DNA of 64,000 bases from Lytechinus pictus. Its lineage: Eukaryota; Echinodermata; Echinoidea; Temnopleuroida; Toxopneustidae. Made by a program: the position numbers and the translations under genes. Within the stretch, counting starts at the first letter, position 1. Each line of letters starts with the position of its first letter. Location: contig NC_087253.1 in NCBI RefSeq assembly GCF_037042905.1, positions 19,619,501 to 19,683,500 of the forward strand, written 5' to 3'. The notes beneath the pieces were generated by a model that was not told the DNA's origin, did not search any database, and was given only the letters and a program-made list of their open reading frames with translations. This document shows positions 45,125-55,302 of the stretch, piece by piece.

Positions 45125-45793
45125 CTACCAAAATGAGGACAAGTACGAATAAGGAAATCTTAATTAATACTTGCGATTTATAGTGGTTTAGATTTATGTG
45201 TAAAGATAGTTTGCCGCTTTAAATTTAATTCTGAAACATGTTTCACATATTGTCATAACATCGGATTTTGTGGGAGGGCTTAACCCCATCTGCCATCAAC
45301 AAACGTGTAATTAGAAAAAAATAATGGAATATGAAATCAAATGTGGAAGAGGTGCGTTATTTTTACTGTGTATGTGTGTGGAGGCACTCATCGGGGCAGA
45401 TCGACGGATCTAGGGGTCAAGGGGGTTCGGACCTTCACCCTCCCTTTCGATAAGCAAAGTTATTAATGTAAAAACGCCTTAACACAAGATGTCCCCCTTC
45501 AAATTGAATACCAGTTAAGGATTTCTTTCAAGTTTTTTATTCGTGTCAATATTTATTTATATAACAAAAAAAGCACCCGACACCCCCCCCCCCCCCCTGC
45601 CGAATCATGGAACCGCCCTAGGTACACAAGTAGGACTGCGTGGGCTAACTCCAAACTACGATGTCCTAGATGTCGTCAACACAGCAACGCGGTGTGCATG
45701 ACATAATTACCACGCATCTTACGAGTTTACAACGGCCCATGTGAGAGCATGAGCGTTAATATACCGATCACGATCAGGATCATCCATACTTAC

Positions 45794-45921
45794 TTTACGA
45801 TGAGAGTCTATTCCATCGATAATGGACATATTCTGCTTCCCACTAATTCCTGTGTCCCACGTCCAAGCCTTTCCTCGCTTGCCCGTCCCATGGCAGGGAG
45901 CATAGTAGTCCACCTGCTGGA
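45794..45921 (-). CDS. Upstream exon of the SGNH-like gene
   Basis: A strong donor, CGTAAA|GTAAGT, ends a frame reading VDYYAPCHGTGKRGKAWTWD, then IIDGIDSHRK. The acceptor is AACAACAG (45922) or CAGCAG (45914). With either, the reading phase (0) joins the next exon at 45124. No domain is recognised. The acceptor region lies inside the 98-bp duplication, so a second potential acceptor exists at about 46020. Confidence 0.4.
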
Positions 45922-46105
45922 CTGTTGTTATTTGGTACGATACGACTACCAATCACACAACACACTACATCCCCAGAACACGCATACACACACCCCCTGA
46001 ATAGTCTGCTGGACTGTTGTTATTTGGTACGATACGACTACCAATCACATAACACACTACATCCCCAGAACACGCATATATATACACACACCCCCTGAAT
46101 AGTCA
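45911..46105. repeat. About 98-bp tandem duplication
   Basis: CTGCTGGACTGTTGTTATTT through CACACCCCCTGAATAGTC occurs twice, the second copy starting near 46009 with a longer TA/CA run. It lies at the acceptor side of the exon at 45794-45921. Confidence 0.9.
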
Positions 46106-46573
46106 CATGAGTCCAGCTAGTGAATCTTGGCAAGTTCCCCGTCACTGATATTCCGCCCACTGAGCCCAGTCTCCCTCGCTCTCGATTCCGATTGGTCGAC
46201 TTACCCTGTCAATCAGAACGGCGTACTCCTCGGTGCCATTACTAGTCTAGATTCTAGACGTCGGTGTACTTGTTATTTCTCTCCCCTTGCTTTATTTTCC
46301 CCTGCGCGCCATCTCCAGCGATCGCGCTATCCCCTCTTTCGAGGGTAGGAAATCGTGTGGCTGTTTTCATTTCGGGCGTAGAGGTCGAGGATTGTGTTAT
46401 TGATCAACTGAAAAGCAGAACAGTCCTGGCAAATGACTATCCCTCATGTTGTTTTCCAGTGAGGAAGTTCCCGCCACCACTGACAGTCACATTACGCGCG
46501 AAATATTGAGTTATATCCCGGGGTTATATCCATCGTTTCACAGTAGAAAATACACGCATACATGTGTAAAGAT
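46106..46573. other. No gene recognised
   Basis: GC-moderate sequence with short open frames. It might include the 5' part of the SGNH-like gene, but no splice-bounded frame stands out. Confidence 0.35.
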
Positions 46574-46609
46574 GATAGAGAGAGAGAGAGAAAGAGAGAG
46601 AGAGAAAGC
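46574..46609. repeat. GA microsatellite
   Basis: A GAGAGA run with two AAA interruptions. Confidence 0.9.
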
Positions 46610-46750
46610 ATGATGGGTTGTTCAATGAAAATATTAATCCATACATTGTTCACATTATTGTAAGTTTGTGCCAGATGGCCGAACCATTATGGAGGATGGC
46701 AATATCCATAGAGAAAGTCATGAAGAACAGGTGTTTATTCGCCTGTAGAT

Positions 46751-46885
46751 CAGGGTCCCGTAACACAAAGGTTAGCAATTAATCGTACGCTTGATTTTCA
46801 CAATCGATCGTACATTGTAGTCAATGGAATCAATCGTAGAAAAACGTTCTACGATCATTGCTAAGCTTTGTGTTACGGGCCCCTG
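46751..46885. mobile_element. 135-bp MITE, TIR CAGGG(T/G)CCCGTAACACAAAG
   Basis: CAGGGTCCCGTAACACAAAG faces CTTTGTGTTACGGGCCCCTG, followed inward by inverted GTTAGCAAT / ATTGCTAAG. It is noncoding. Confidence 0.8.
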
Positions 46886-47027
46886 AACTTTATTTTGTCC
46901 AATGTGGGGTCCATGTTATGACCATAGAGCTATTTATGGTCTGACCATGGGCCCATGAATCATGATCAGCATACAAATAGTCATTTCATCTTCTTCAGAC
47001 TGTGTAGTTTGAGCTAGGGGTTAAACA

Positions 47028-47208
47028 CTAGTCTGCTGGGCAAACCCTTCACTCGAGTTAAGGGTCTGAATGTGCAGCCTACTCATGCCTTGTGTACTGA
47101 AGGCTCTCTCGCTCAGTATTGGAACAGCAAGTTTTGTATGTGCTAGTCTTTGCGTGGAGGCACACTTATTGATCAAAGTTCCAATCAGGGTCTGTGCCTG
47201 CAGACTAG
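47028..47208. mobile_element. 181-bp element, TIR CTAGTCTGC, 7-bp TSD
   Basis: CTAGTCTGC faces GCAGACTAG. TTAAACA occurs on both sides (47021-47027 and 47209-47215). The 117-residue minus-strand frame across it is not supported as a gene. Confidence 0.65.
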
Positions 47209-47912
47209 TTAAACACCTTGACCCATTTCGCTCCATGCTTGGGGCTTGACCACTGCCAGAAGGACTGGACATGTGCATATGCAGAACGTGGATGTATAAC
47301 ATCCACATCCAAGTCGGCAATGCAAGCATTGCCCACCAGAAACTACCAATAGCAATTTCAGTAGAGATAATCATTACACACCTTGTGCAGAGAAATGTAT
47401 TTTACTGATAAAAAGATATAAATTGATTAATGTTAAAATAATAACGCGCGAATTAATTTAATGCAGTCAAAATGTTTTCATTTGCCTAATTTTGCATTCT
47501 AAAAACGAAATTTCTTCTGCAGTCGCTCGCTTTTGCAGTCAATCATGATATAATTTTCTAATTCATTTCATCTCGATTTGTATTGTATCCATTTTTTTAT
47601 ATTGTGAATCTTAATCATTTCAGATTCTTATTATTTACATGTTGCCGGGTACATAATATTGTGCAAAATTTAGTCCACGACCGCAAAAAAGTTTTGTATT
47701 ATTATTAATATTTGTGTTTTTAACGACTCCACATATGCACTTTATGATTCCATTGACCTTTAGATAATATAACTTTGATCATGAACCAATCAAAACACCC
47801 TTGCATACATTGGCGTAAATGTAAGCGATGTGCTCTTATACTGGCATATTATTTTGTGGAAGCGGGTGAAATATTCTTTTATTTTTTCTTACAAAAATAC
47901 TTCATATCAGTT
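47209..47912. other. No gene recognised
   Basis: AT-rich with no supported exon. Confidence 0.45.
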
Positions 47913-48211
47913 AAAGGGATGGTCCGGGCTGATAGTACGTATATCTTAATAAAGGTAGAATTCACTAAGTAAAATGCAGAGAATTTCATCAAAATCGGAT
48001 AACAAATAACAAAGTCATTGAATTTTAAAATTATGCAATATTTTGTGAAAGTCTCATGAATATTTATTAGGTGGGTTGATGATGTCACATCTCCAATTGG
48101 GATGGTCCGGGCTCAAAATATTTATTTCTTAATACATAGAGTAGAATTAACTGAGAAAAATACCGGAAATTTCTTCAAAATCTGATAACAAATAATACTG
48201 TTATTGAAGTT

Positions 48212-48799
48212 TAAAGGAGAATGAAACTCTTGGAGCAAGTTAGCTTTTGTGAAAGCAGAAAAATCAAAGAATAAGATCAACAAAACTTTGAGTAAAATAG
48301 GACTAGCAATAAAAGAGTTATGAGCATTTGAATGTCGAGATCACTAATGCTATGGAGATCCTCCCATTGGCAATGCGACCAAGATATGTGATGTCACACA
48401 CGTACAACTCTCCCATTTGGACACTGAAAATATACCCCAAAACATCTCTTTTTGCTCATTCTAATCATATGACAAACGATTCATCAATGATATAATGTTG
48501 TGAAACCTCTGTACTTGTCATCTCATAAAGAGAACACCTCACCTTGTGATAGACTCTATAAAAGTGAGAATATAAGTGAAATAAGTACTAAAGTAATGAG
48601 GGAGTTGTACGTGTGTGATATCACAGATCTTGGTCGCATTGCCGTTGGGAGGATCTACATGGCACTAGTGATCTCAATATTCGAATGCTCATAACTTTCT
48701 TATTATTCATTCAATCTTCCTCAAACTTTCAACAATATGTTTCTTTGATTTTCTCTTTGATATGGATTCAGCTGGTTTCAAGGGTTTCATTCTCCTTTA
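48212..48799. mobile_element. Palindromic MITE, family C
   Basis: AAGGAGAATGAAACTCTTGG faces AAGGGTTTCATTCTCCTT. Inner blocks GGAGATCCTCCCATTGGCAA and TTGCCGTTGGGAGGATCTAC are inverse. The flanking TTTAA/TTAAA makes a TTAA-type target likely, but the exact duplication cannot be fixed. Confidence 0.8.
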
Positions 48800-49174
48800 A
48801 AGTTTAGCAATATTTTGTGAACACAGTTGTCATGAATATTCATTAGGTGGGCTGATTATGTCACATTTCCACTTTCCGTTTTCTTATGTTCTTACATAAA
48901 ATCATATTTTTTTCATTATTTCATACTTGTGTGAATAATATGTCTCCCTTATAATGAACTAATTTGCAGCAATAAATATATAATGCACTAAATCAGTTGT
49001 CAATCCAATTGTAGTTCTTGGAGGACAAAAATTGAATAAACCTAATTCCATATAAAAGAACAATTGGAGATGTGACATCATCAGCCCACCTAATGAATAT
49101 TCATGAAGACTGTTTCACAAAATATTTCTAAATTTTAAAATTCAATGACTTTGTTATTTAATAGTCAATTTTAT

Positions 49175-49489
49175 AACAATAATAATAATAATAATTGCCA
49201 ATTTTTATAAAGCGCTTTTCCCCCGAATGGCCCAAAGCGAGTTACAACATATTATTACCCCCGTCATTGGGAAGCATTCCTTGCATTCGTCGCAGCCACA
49301 TTATGGCACTGACAAAATCAAACAAACAATATCTTTCGCATCCTACCGGGTACCCATTTAGCACCTGGGTCGAGAGGGGCAAAGTGTGGATTAACGCCTT
49401 GCCAAAGAACGCTAGACCGCGGTGGGATTCGATCACACGACCCTCTGTTTATAAGGCGAGAGTCAGAACCACTACACCACGGCTCTTCC
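49175..49489 (-). mobile_element. tRNA-derived SINE with ATT tail
   Basis: On the minus strand the head has a Pol III A box (TGGTGTAGTGGTTC, about 49466-49480) and B box (GTGTGATCGAATCCCACC, 49421-49438). Next is a body with GGCAAGGCGTTAATCCACAC and TGGGTACCCGGTAGGATGCG, and a 3' end GAAAAGCGCTTTATAAAAAT followed by ATT repeats. It could be transcribed by RNA polymerase III and moved by a LINE with a matching 3' end. Confidence 0.85.
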
Positions 49490-49624
49490 ACATTGTTACC
49501 CGATTTTGATGAAATTCTCGGCATTTTACTCAGTGAATTCTACTCTATTTATACTTACAGCCCGGACCAGGGACGTGAGAGGGTCCCTGCCCCGACCATC
49601 CCTTTAATAATGTTTCCACTGCCA

Positions 49625-50108
49625 GATTCTTTGGTGTCCTTATTCATGTTTTTGACAACAAATTATCCTGGAAGCCTCATATCAATAGTAATGTAAAGCA
49701 ATTTCTAGAAACATTGGAATTATTAATAATCTTAAACATTTTCTCCCTTCTCGCACTTTGTTAACATTGTACTACACCCTTATTCTACCATATTGCCTAG
49801 GGATGTGCAATACAAACACAACTAAATATAATATTACTTCTCCAGAAAAAAACTCTAAGAATAATTTTTCAAACACACTTTAGATCACATACTGACATGT
49901 TATTTTTTTTTTAATTACATTTTCAAATTAAGTGACAAATATCTCTTCTAATCCAACAAGGCAACGACAACATTATCACCTTTCTTTAACAAGAACTTTA
50001 TTTGCAAATAATTAATTTGTCTTTCCGGGCCTGCCTGCTGGAACTCTCTGCCTCAAGATTTTAAAGAATCCCCTAATATAAATATTTTTAATCGCAAACT
50101 GAAAAAAT
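49625..50108 (+). pseudogene. LINE RT C-terminal fragment
   Basis: The frame starts FFGVLIHVFDNKLSWKPHI, the conserved 'LGVxID..L.W..HI' segment downstream of the RT palm, and ends WNSLPQDFKESPNINIFNRK before a stop near 50108. The middle is broken by stops and frame shifts. The RT palm is missing. Confidence 0.75.
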
Positions 50109-50329
50109 GACAATTTTGCAATACTCGTTGCAAACAGGTTTAAATGCTGAACAACTGATTATTTATACTCGGCTTTTGTGTATATGTGCATTATATGCGC
50201 TCATATGTATATTATTTGTTATTACCTTTTTCTTCTTAAAATTACAATTAGCCAAAGTACCTGCTCCTGCTGCCCGCTTTCTTTCTATGTCATGTACTCT
50301 GCACTTCTCTGTCCCTCCCCTCTTCTCTA

Positions 50330-53015
50330 TGGTGGCCCTGAAGGGACATCGCATATAGACCAAATCGCGAATATTCACGACGAAATTGGCGACGAAATTC
50401 ACGACGTCGCCAATTTCGTGGTGAATTTCGTCGTCAATTTGAATATTCACGACCAAATTGGCGACGAAATTCACGACATCGTGAATTTCGTCGCCAATTT
50501 CGTCGCGAATTTTTCACGACGTCGCCAATTTCGTCGCCAATTGGAATATTGACGACGAAATTCACGACGAAATTCGCGACATCGTGAATTTCGTCGCCAA
50601 TTTCGTCGCGAATTATTCAAGACGAAATTCACGACGTCGTGAATTTCGTCGCCAATTTCGTCGTGAATTTGTTTTGCTTGCCTGGGCGGTATGCGGGTTG
50701 AAACCAATTCGTCTGCTGCTAATTCCTCCACTCACAACAGGGTCTACATTCATTTAGTCTAATGCAATTCTGTCCATTAACTTTTCCCCTAACAACCATG
50801 GTCCAATAACCATTTGGTCCAGTCGATCATCACTTCGTCTTATCACCAGTTCGTCTATGACCATTTCGTCTCATATAGTTGGTCTAATATCAATTTTATT
50901 TTCCTTAATTTCGCCCAATTAACACTTAGTTCAATTAGACCAAATGGCATATGTAATAAATGGCAATTGGAACAACTTGGTTATTAGACGAAATGGCAGT
51001 TAGACCATGTGGATAGTGGACGAACTGATGGTAGACCAAATGATAGCAGACGAATACGCGAGTTGGCATTAGACCAATTGAAAATAAACCATTTAAACGA
51101 CAGAACGATGTCCACTGCTATCCATATGCATATAGGCGGATCCAGGGGGAGGGGGGCCGAGGGGCCGCCCCCTCCCCCCCCCCCCCGCCCCCCTATTGGC
51201 GGAGAAAAAAAAAGGAAAGAAATAAAAAAAGGAGGGAAAAGAGAGTAGAAAAAAGGAAGAGGAGGAGACGAGTGAATAAAATAAGATGAGGGAAGACATG
51301 GAAGTAAAAATGTCAAAAGTTTTTAGCTCGCGCTCCGCGCTCGCATCAATTGTTTATTATATACCTATTCTGTTTAAGTTACAAAAAGTCCTTAGAATTT
51401 TCATTTTTTAGGTAAAAAAAAAATTCAGCTCGCGCATCGCGCTCGCATTATTTGATGTTTAAAATATATAACGTCTTCATGACTAACTGCATGCAGTCTT
51501 TAACATGTAACTTTTCCACCATTTCATTTCTGCTCGCGCTTCGCGTTCGTAGTAATTATGTATTTGCATACACATCTTTTTTAGGAAAACAAACATTGCC
51601 CAGAATGTTAAAATTTTATGAAAAATACATAAGGTTTCCAAAAAGAATTAGCTCGCGCTTCGCGCTCACATTATATAAATAAAGATTATGATATTATATA
51701 TTTATGTTGATTTATTAGAATAAAGCTAAGAAGACTACCCCTTCACAGAAACCAAAAATCATCTTCGAGCGGCCGATCGGGGAAAATATGGCTGAAAAAT
51801 GATCTCGCCCCCCCCCCCCCTTTTGGCGAAGGATGTGTTGTGTTCAACAAGTCTATTACTATAACACTGTAGTCACAAACACTATACACACATGACTGCT
51901 CTCTCTGCTGGTCAAAGAACAAGTGATTTATTCATACATATGAAACATGTGGTACCACGCGCAGGGTCCAGGGTATTATATAACTCTCTACACGGTGGTG
52001 AGGGGTAACCATGGGAACAAATGAGATAGGGTATGGAATGGAATGTGCTGACCCAGGGAAAAGTCTGCTACTGGAAAATGATGACATGGAATGATTATAT
52101 GGCAATGCATGCATGGAGGCCTATACAAACACAATAGGCTGGATCCGCCCCTGGAATACCTAACAGGCAATGCGGCGCGAGCGAAATTTGATATAGTGAC
52201 ATGAAAGATTCTTTTTATTTCCACGTCTTCCCCTCATCTTATTTTTTTCACTCGTCTTCCTCCTCTTCTTTTTTTTCTCCTCTATTTTCCCTCTTTTTTA
52301 ATTTCTTTCTTTCCCCCCTTTTCATGTTGTTTGCTCCGCCAATAGGGGGGGGGGGGGGGGGGGCTCGGCCCCTCTACCCATGGATCCGCCTATGCATATG
52401 GATAACAGTGGACATCGTTCTGTCGTTTCAATAGTTTATTTTCAATTGGTCTAATGTCAACTCGCGTATTCGTCTGCTATCATTTGGTCTACCATCAGTT
52501 CGTCCATTATCCACATGGTCTAACTGCCATTTCGTCTAATAACCAAGGTGGTCCAATTAATTGTTATTTATTCCATATGCCATTTGGTCTAATTGAACTA
52601 AGTGTTAATTGGGCAAAATTAAGGAAAATAAGATTGATATTAGACCAACTACTGTAGTTATGAGACGAAATGGTCATAGACGCAAACTGATGATAAGACG
52701 AAGTGATGATCGACTGGACCAAATGGTTATTGGACCATGGTTGTTAGGGGAAAAGATTCACGACGAAATTGGCGACACAATTCACGACGTCGTGAATAAT
52801 TCGCGACGAAATTCACGATGTCGCGAATTTCGTCGTGAATTTCGTCGTGAATTTCGTCGTCAATATTCAAATTGGCGACGAAATTGGCGACTTCGTGAAT
52901 TTCGTCGTGAATATTCAAATTGACGACAAAATTCACGACGAAATTGGCGACGTCGTGAATTTCGTCGTGAATATTCGCGATTTGGTCTATATGCGATGTC
53001 CCTTCAGGGCCACCA
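50330..53015. mobile_element. 2.7-kb giant palindromic element
   Basis: TGGTGGCCCTGAAGGGACAT at the left has its inverse at the right end, with TA on both sides (50328-50329 and 53016-53017). The arms stay inverse for about 800-1000 bp. Outermost is a block of CACGACGAAATTGGCGACG palindromes (50360-50670 and 52755-52985). Next is a block of TTAGACCAAATGG-like words (50690-51110 and 52430-52740). Innermost is GGCGGATCC with G-runs (51130-51310 and 52200-52400). The centre (51310-52200) holds GCTCGC-motif element DNA and unique sequence. No transposase frame was found. Confidence 0.75.
51130..51835. mobile_element. GCTCGC-motif element fragment inside the palindrome
   Basis: GGCGGATCCAGGGGG, then CTCGCGCTCCGCGCTCGCAT near 51327 and like motifs near 51428, 51533 and 51653, then GCGGCCGATCGGGGAAAATA and a C-run near 51810. 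These match the layout of 36420-37469. Confidence 0.7.
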
Positions 53016-53024
53016 TATAGAATT

Positions 53025-53372
53025 GGGAGGTCTATAGACTGAGCAAACATTCCATTTCATCTTCTTCTTTAGAGTTATTTCACATATGACCATCTCGATA
53101 TCAGGTGATTCAAGATCCAGTAGGCGTTGTGGTAGGAGATGTGATCGAACAGAAATAAGAACGCCTCCACCTCTTGTGTTTGTTCTATCATTACGGAAAA
53201 TACAATAATTATCAGGTAGCCCTAACTCACAAGAATTAAAGTCATCGTCTAACCAAGTTTCACAAATTGAAATTACATCAACCGGATTAACCTGTAAGTA
53301 GGATTGCAAAGAGACAGTTTTATTCTTAATACTTCTAACATTGATTGCATAAAGGTTTTGATGTCACACTTA
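53025..53372 (-). pseudogene. LINE AP-endonuclease fragment
   Basis: On the minus strand: INVRSIKNK, DVISICETWLDDDF (catalytic Glu in the ETWL motif), GGGVLISVRS, and VCSVYRPPN. This is the N-terminal half of a CR1/Jockey-group endonuclease. It stops abruptly a few bases from the palindrome's right end, so the insertion or a rearrangement may have cut it. Confidence 0.8.
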
Positions 53373-54423
53373 TTTCATATTTTTTTATTTATTAAGTTTC
53401 ACAATTCATCTTGTTAATTCATTGGTTTAGACTTAATGGATGTAGTTTGTAGATTTTTATAGGTGTTTTTCATAAATGTACTTTGTCATCAATTACTTAT
53501 GTTACGACCCCATTGGAAATAAGCCATTACGGCTTTCATAAACTATCCTGTCAAGGTATTTTTGTATACTTCACATTATTCTTGTACTTGCTATATTTTA
53601 CCTGACAAATAAAATCAATAAATTAAGCAGTATTGAAAATAATAATAATAATAATAGACATCATCATCATAACAAGAAGTATTTTGAAGAAAAAGAAGAC
53701 GAAAAGTAAAAATACCAATAATAATATAATAATTGAAAACATGGATATTTTAAAGGAAAAGAGGTACTCCAGGATGACAATTTTATGGTTTGAAGAAATA
53801 AAGAAAAAGCAGACAAACAAAAAAAACACTGAAAATTTGATCAAAATCGGACTAGAAATAACAACGTTATAGCATTTTTACGCTTTGCATTATTCCGGTG
53901 AAAGGGTGCTAGTGATGTCTTCACGAATATTTTATTCTTTTGTATTTCAATATAGGAAAACGTACTTTCATCATACACGAACTAATACAAAGATGAATGG
54001 ACAGCTAGATAACTTATTTCAACATAAAGAGACATATCATATAGACATTCAAAATAGGATAATCATGATATCATATAGCCTTATAGGGATAGTGGGTATG
54101 TGACATCATCAGCCAACCTGGTTAATGCATATTCATGAAGATGCGCAAAACACACAAAATATCACTTTCATTTATTTTGTTATTGCAATTTTCAGCATTT
54201 TGTTGTAAATTTGTTTATTTGTTTAACATAATTTAGTCTTAGTCTTAGAAAATAGACAATGGGATTGCAGAAATGACAACATGGCATGTGATTAGAAAGA
54301 TATTGCAACACATGAAATGAATAGTCTTAGAACCCCAGAAGTTGAACAGAAAAATTCTCTTAACATTTGGGGTTCAAAAACCATATTTTGTCTTCTTCCA
54401 CCGCCGTAATGATGGGCGGTGGT
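53373..54423. other. No gene recognised; degenerate family B MITE
   Basis: GATCAAAATCGGACTAGAAA near 53840 and TGTGACATCATCAGCCAACC near 54100 are family B blocks in decayed form. There is a short AAT/ATC microsatellite at 53636-53670. Confidence 0.4.
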
Positions 54424-54968
54424 CCCGGGGGGGCCACTTACATTGACGAGTGGATACCATGCGCGACCAAAAAAACACGTAATAAGGATGTCCTTTTCAC
54501 GATAGGGCACGTTACGTACGTAACGTGATAAGGGTGTCAAAAACACAAAAATAATGAAAAAAGGGTGTCTATTTCGCTAGGAAAATTACGTGTTTAGGGT
54601 CAAATTTGCGGGAATGATAAACAAAATCAAAATGTTTTATAAAGGATGTCCATTTTGCCCCAACACTTCGTGTTTAGAGTCCGATTTGCGCGAGGTGAGT
54701 GGGGTCGAACTAAACCAAATAAGGTAAAGCCGACGACCGAAGGATCCGTAAAAATAAAACCTTCCTGTACTTGTTTAGGGGTTCATTTCAGGGAATATTT
54801 GCCAAGAGTATCGTTTTGTTTCCAATACTTGTTAAGGGTAGGGTTTCACACGCCAATACTTGTTAAGGGGTGCATTTTCAGAATATGGAAATTACGTGTT
54901 TAGGGTGCTTTTCGAGACCTCATGGTCGCGCATGGTATCCACTCGTGAATGGAAGTGGCCCCCCCGGG
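54424..54968. mobile_element. 545-bp MITE with 8-bp TSD beside an exon
   Basis: CCCGGGGGGGCCACTT at the left faces AAGTGGCCCCCCCGGG at the right, and the inversion continues through ACGAGTGGATACCATGCGCG. GCGGTGGT flanks both ends (54416-54423 and 54969-54976). The interior has repeated CGTGTTTAGGGT / TTGTTAAGGG words. It lies 66 bp past the donor of the last recognised exon of the Tnp2 gene. Confidence 0.85.
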
Positions 54969-55033
54969 GCGGTGGTATTGCCGAGAGGCGAACCCACGAT
55001 TTCCTTTTGTTCGTTTGGGGTAGCGGCGCATAC

Positions 55034-55302
55034 CTCAGGTCTGTCTCTGTGTCTAGCCGGATGTCTGCGTACCGAGCGACATACGCCTCCTCCCCCGACA
55101 CGACTTCTATTCGTCCGAAGTGTGTCTGGTGCTCATTATTTCGTCCTACTTCTACCAGGCACACTACGGAAGAATCTGTGGTTGTATTCACCACCTCCTT
55201 TGATGACGTGGTGACGATTTTTGTTTGTGTTTGTGGAGCGGATGAGTCGGTTAGCTGAGGCATTTCACCTGTCATTTCGCAAATCTTCACGAATTCTGAA
55301 AT
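55034..55302 (-). CDS. Transposase gene exon 7 (C-terminal region)
   Basis: The exon starts ISEFVKICEMTGEMPQLTD, continuing the region after DUF4218 where relatives have a similar 'LTGxLP' segment. The rest (VEVGRNNEHQTHFGRIEVVS) is unassigned. The acceptor is TTTTGTCAG and the donor CTGAG|GTATGC, leaving phase 2, so at least one further exon is expected below 55034. Confidence 0.6.

Larger units (their letters stand above)
47913..49607. mobile_element. Nested MITE family B copies with two later insertions
   Basis: A left half of family B (47913-48097) is followed by a second family B copy (48098-49607), whose arms match GGTCCGGGCTCAAAATATT and AGCCCGGACCA. The second copy is interrupted by a family C MITE (48212-48799) and a SINE (49175-49489). 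Confidence 0.7.

Noticed and set aside
47021-47374. 117-residue minus-strand frame
   Set aside because: It spans a MITE with its target duplication and has no domain or splice sites.
54892-55033. Continuation of the exon 7 frame past the donor
   Set aside because: The frame runs into the MITE arm. A good donor (CTGAG|GTATGC) lies before it, so the extra residues are intron.
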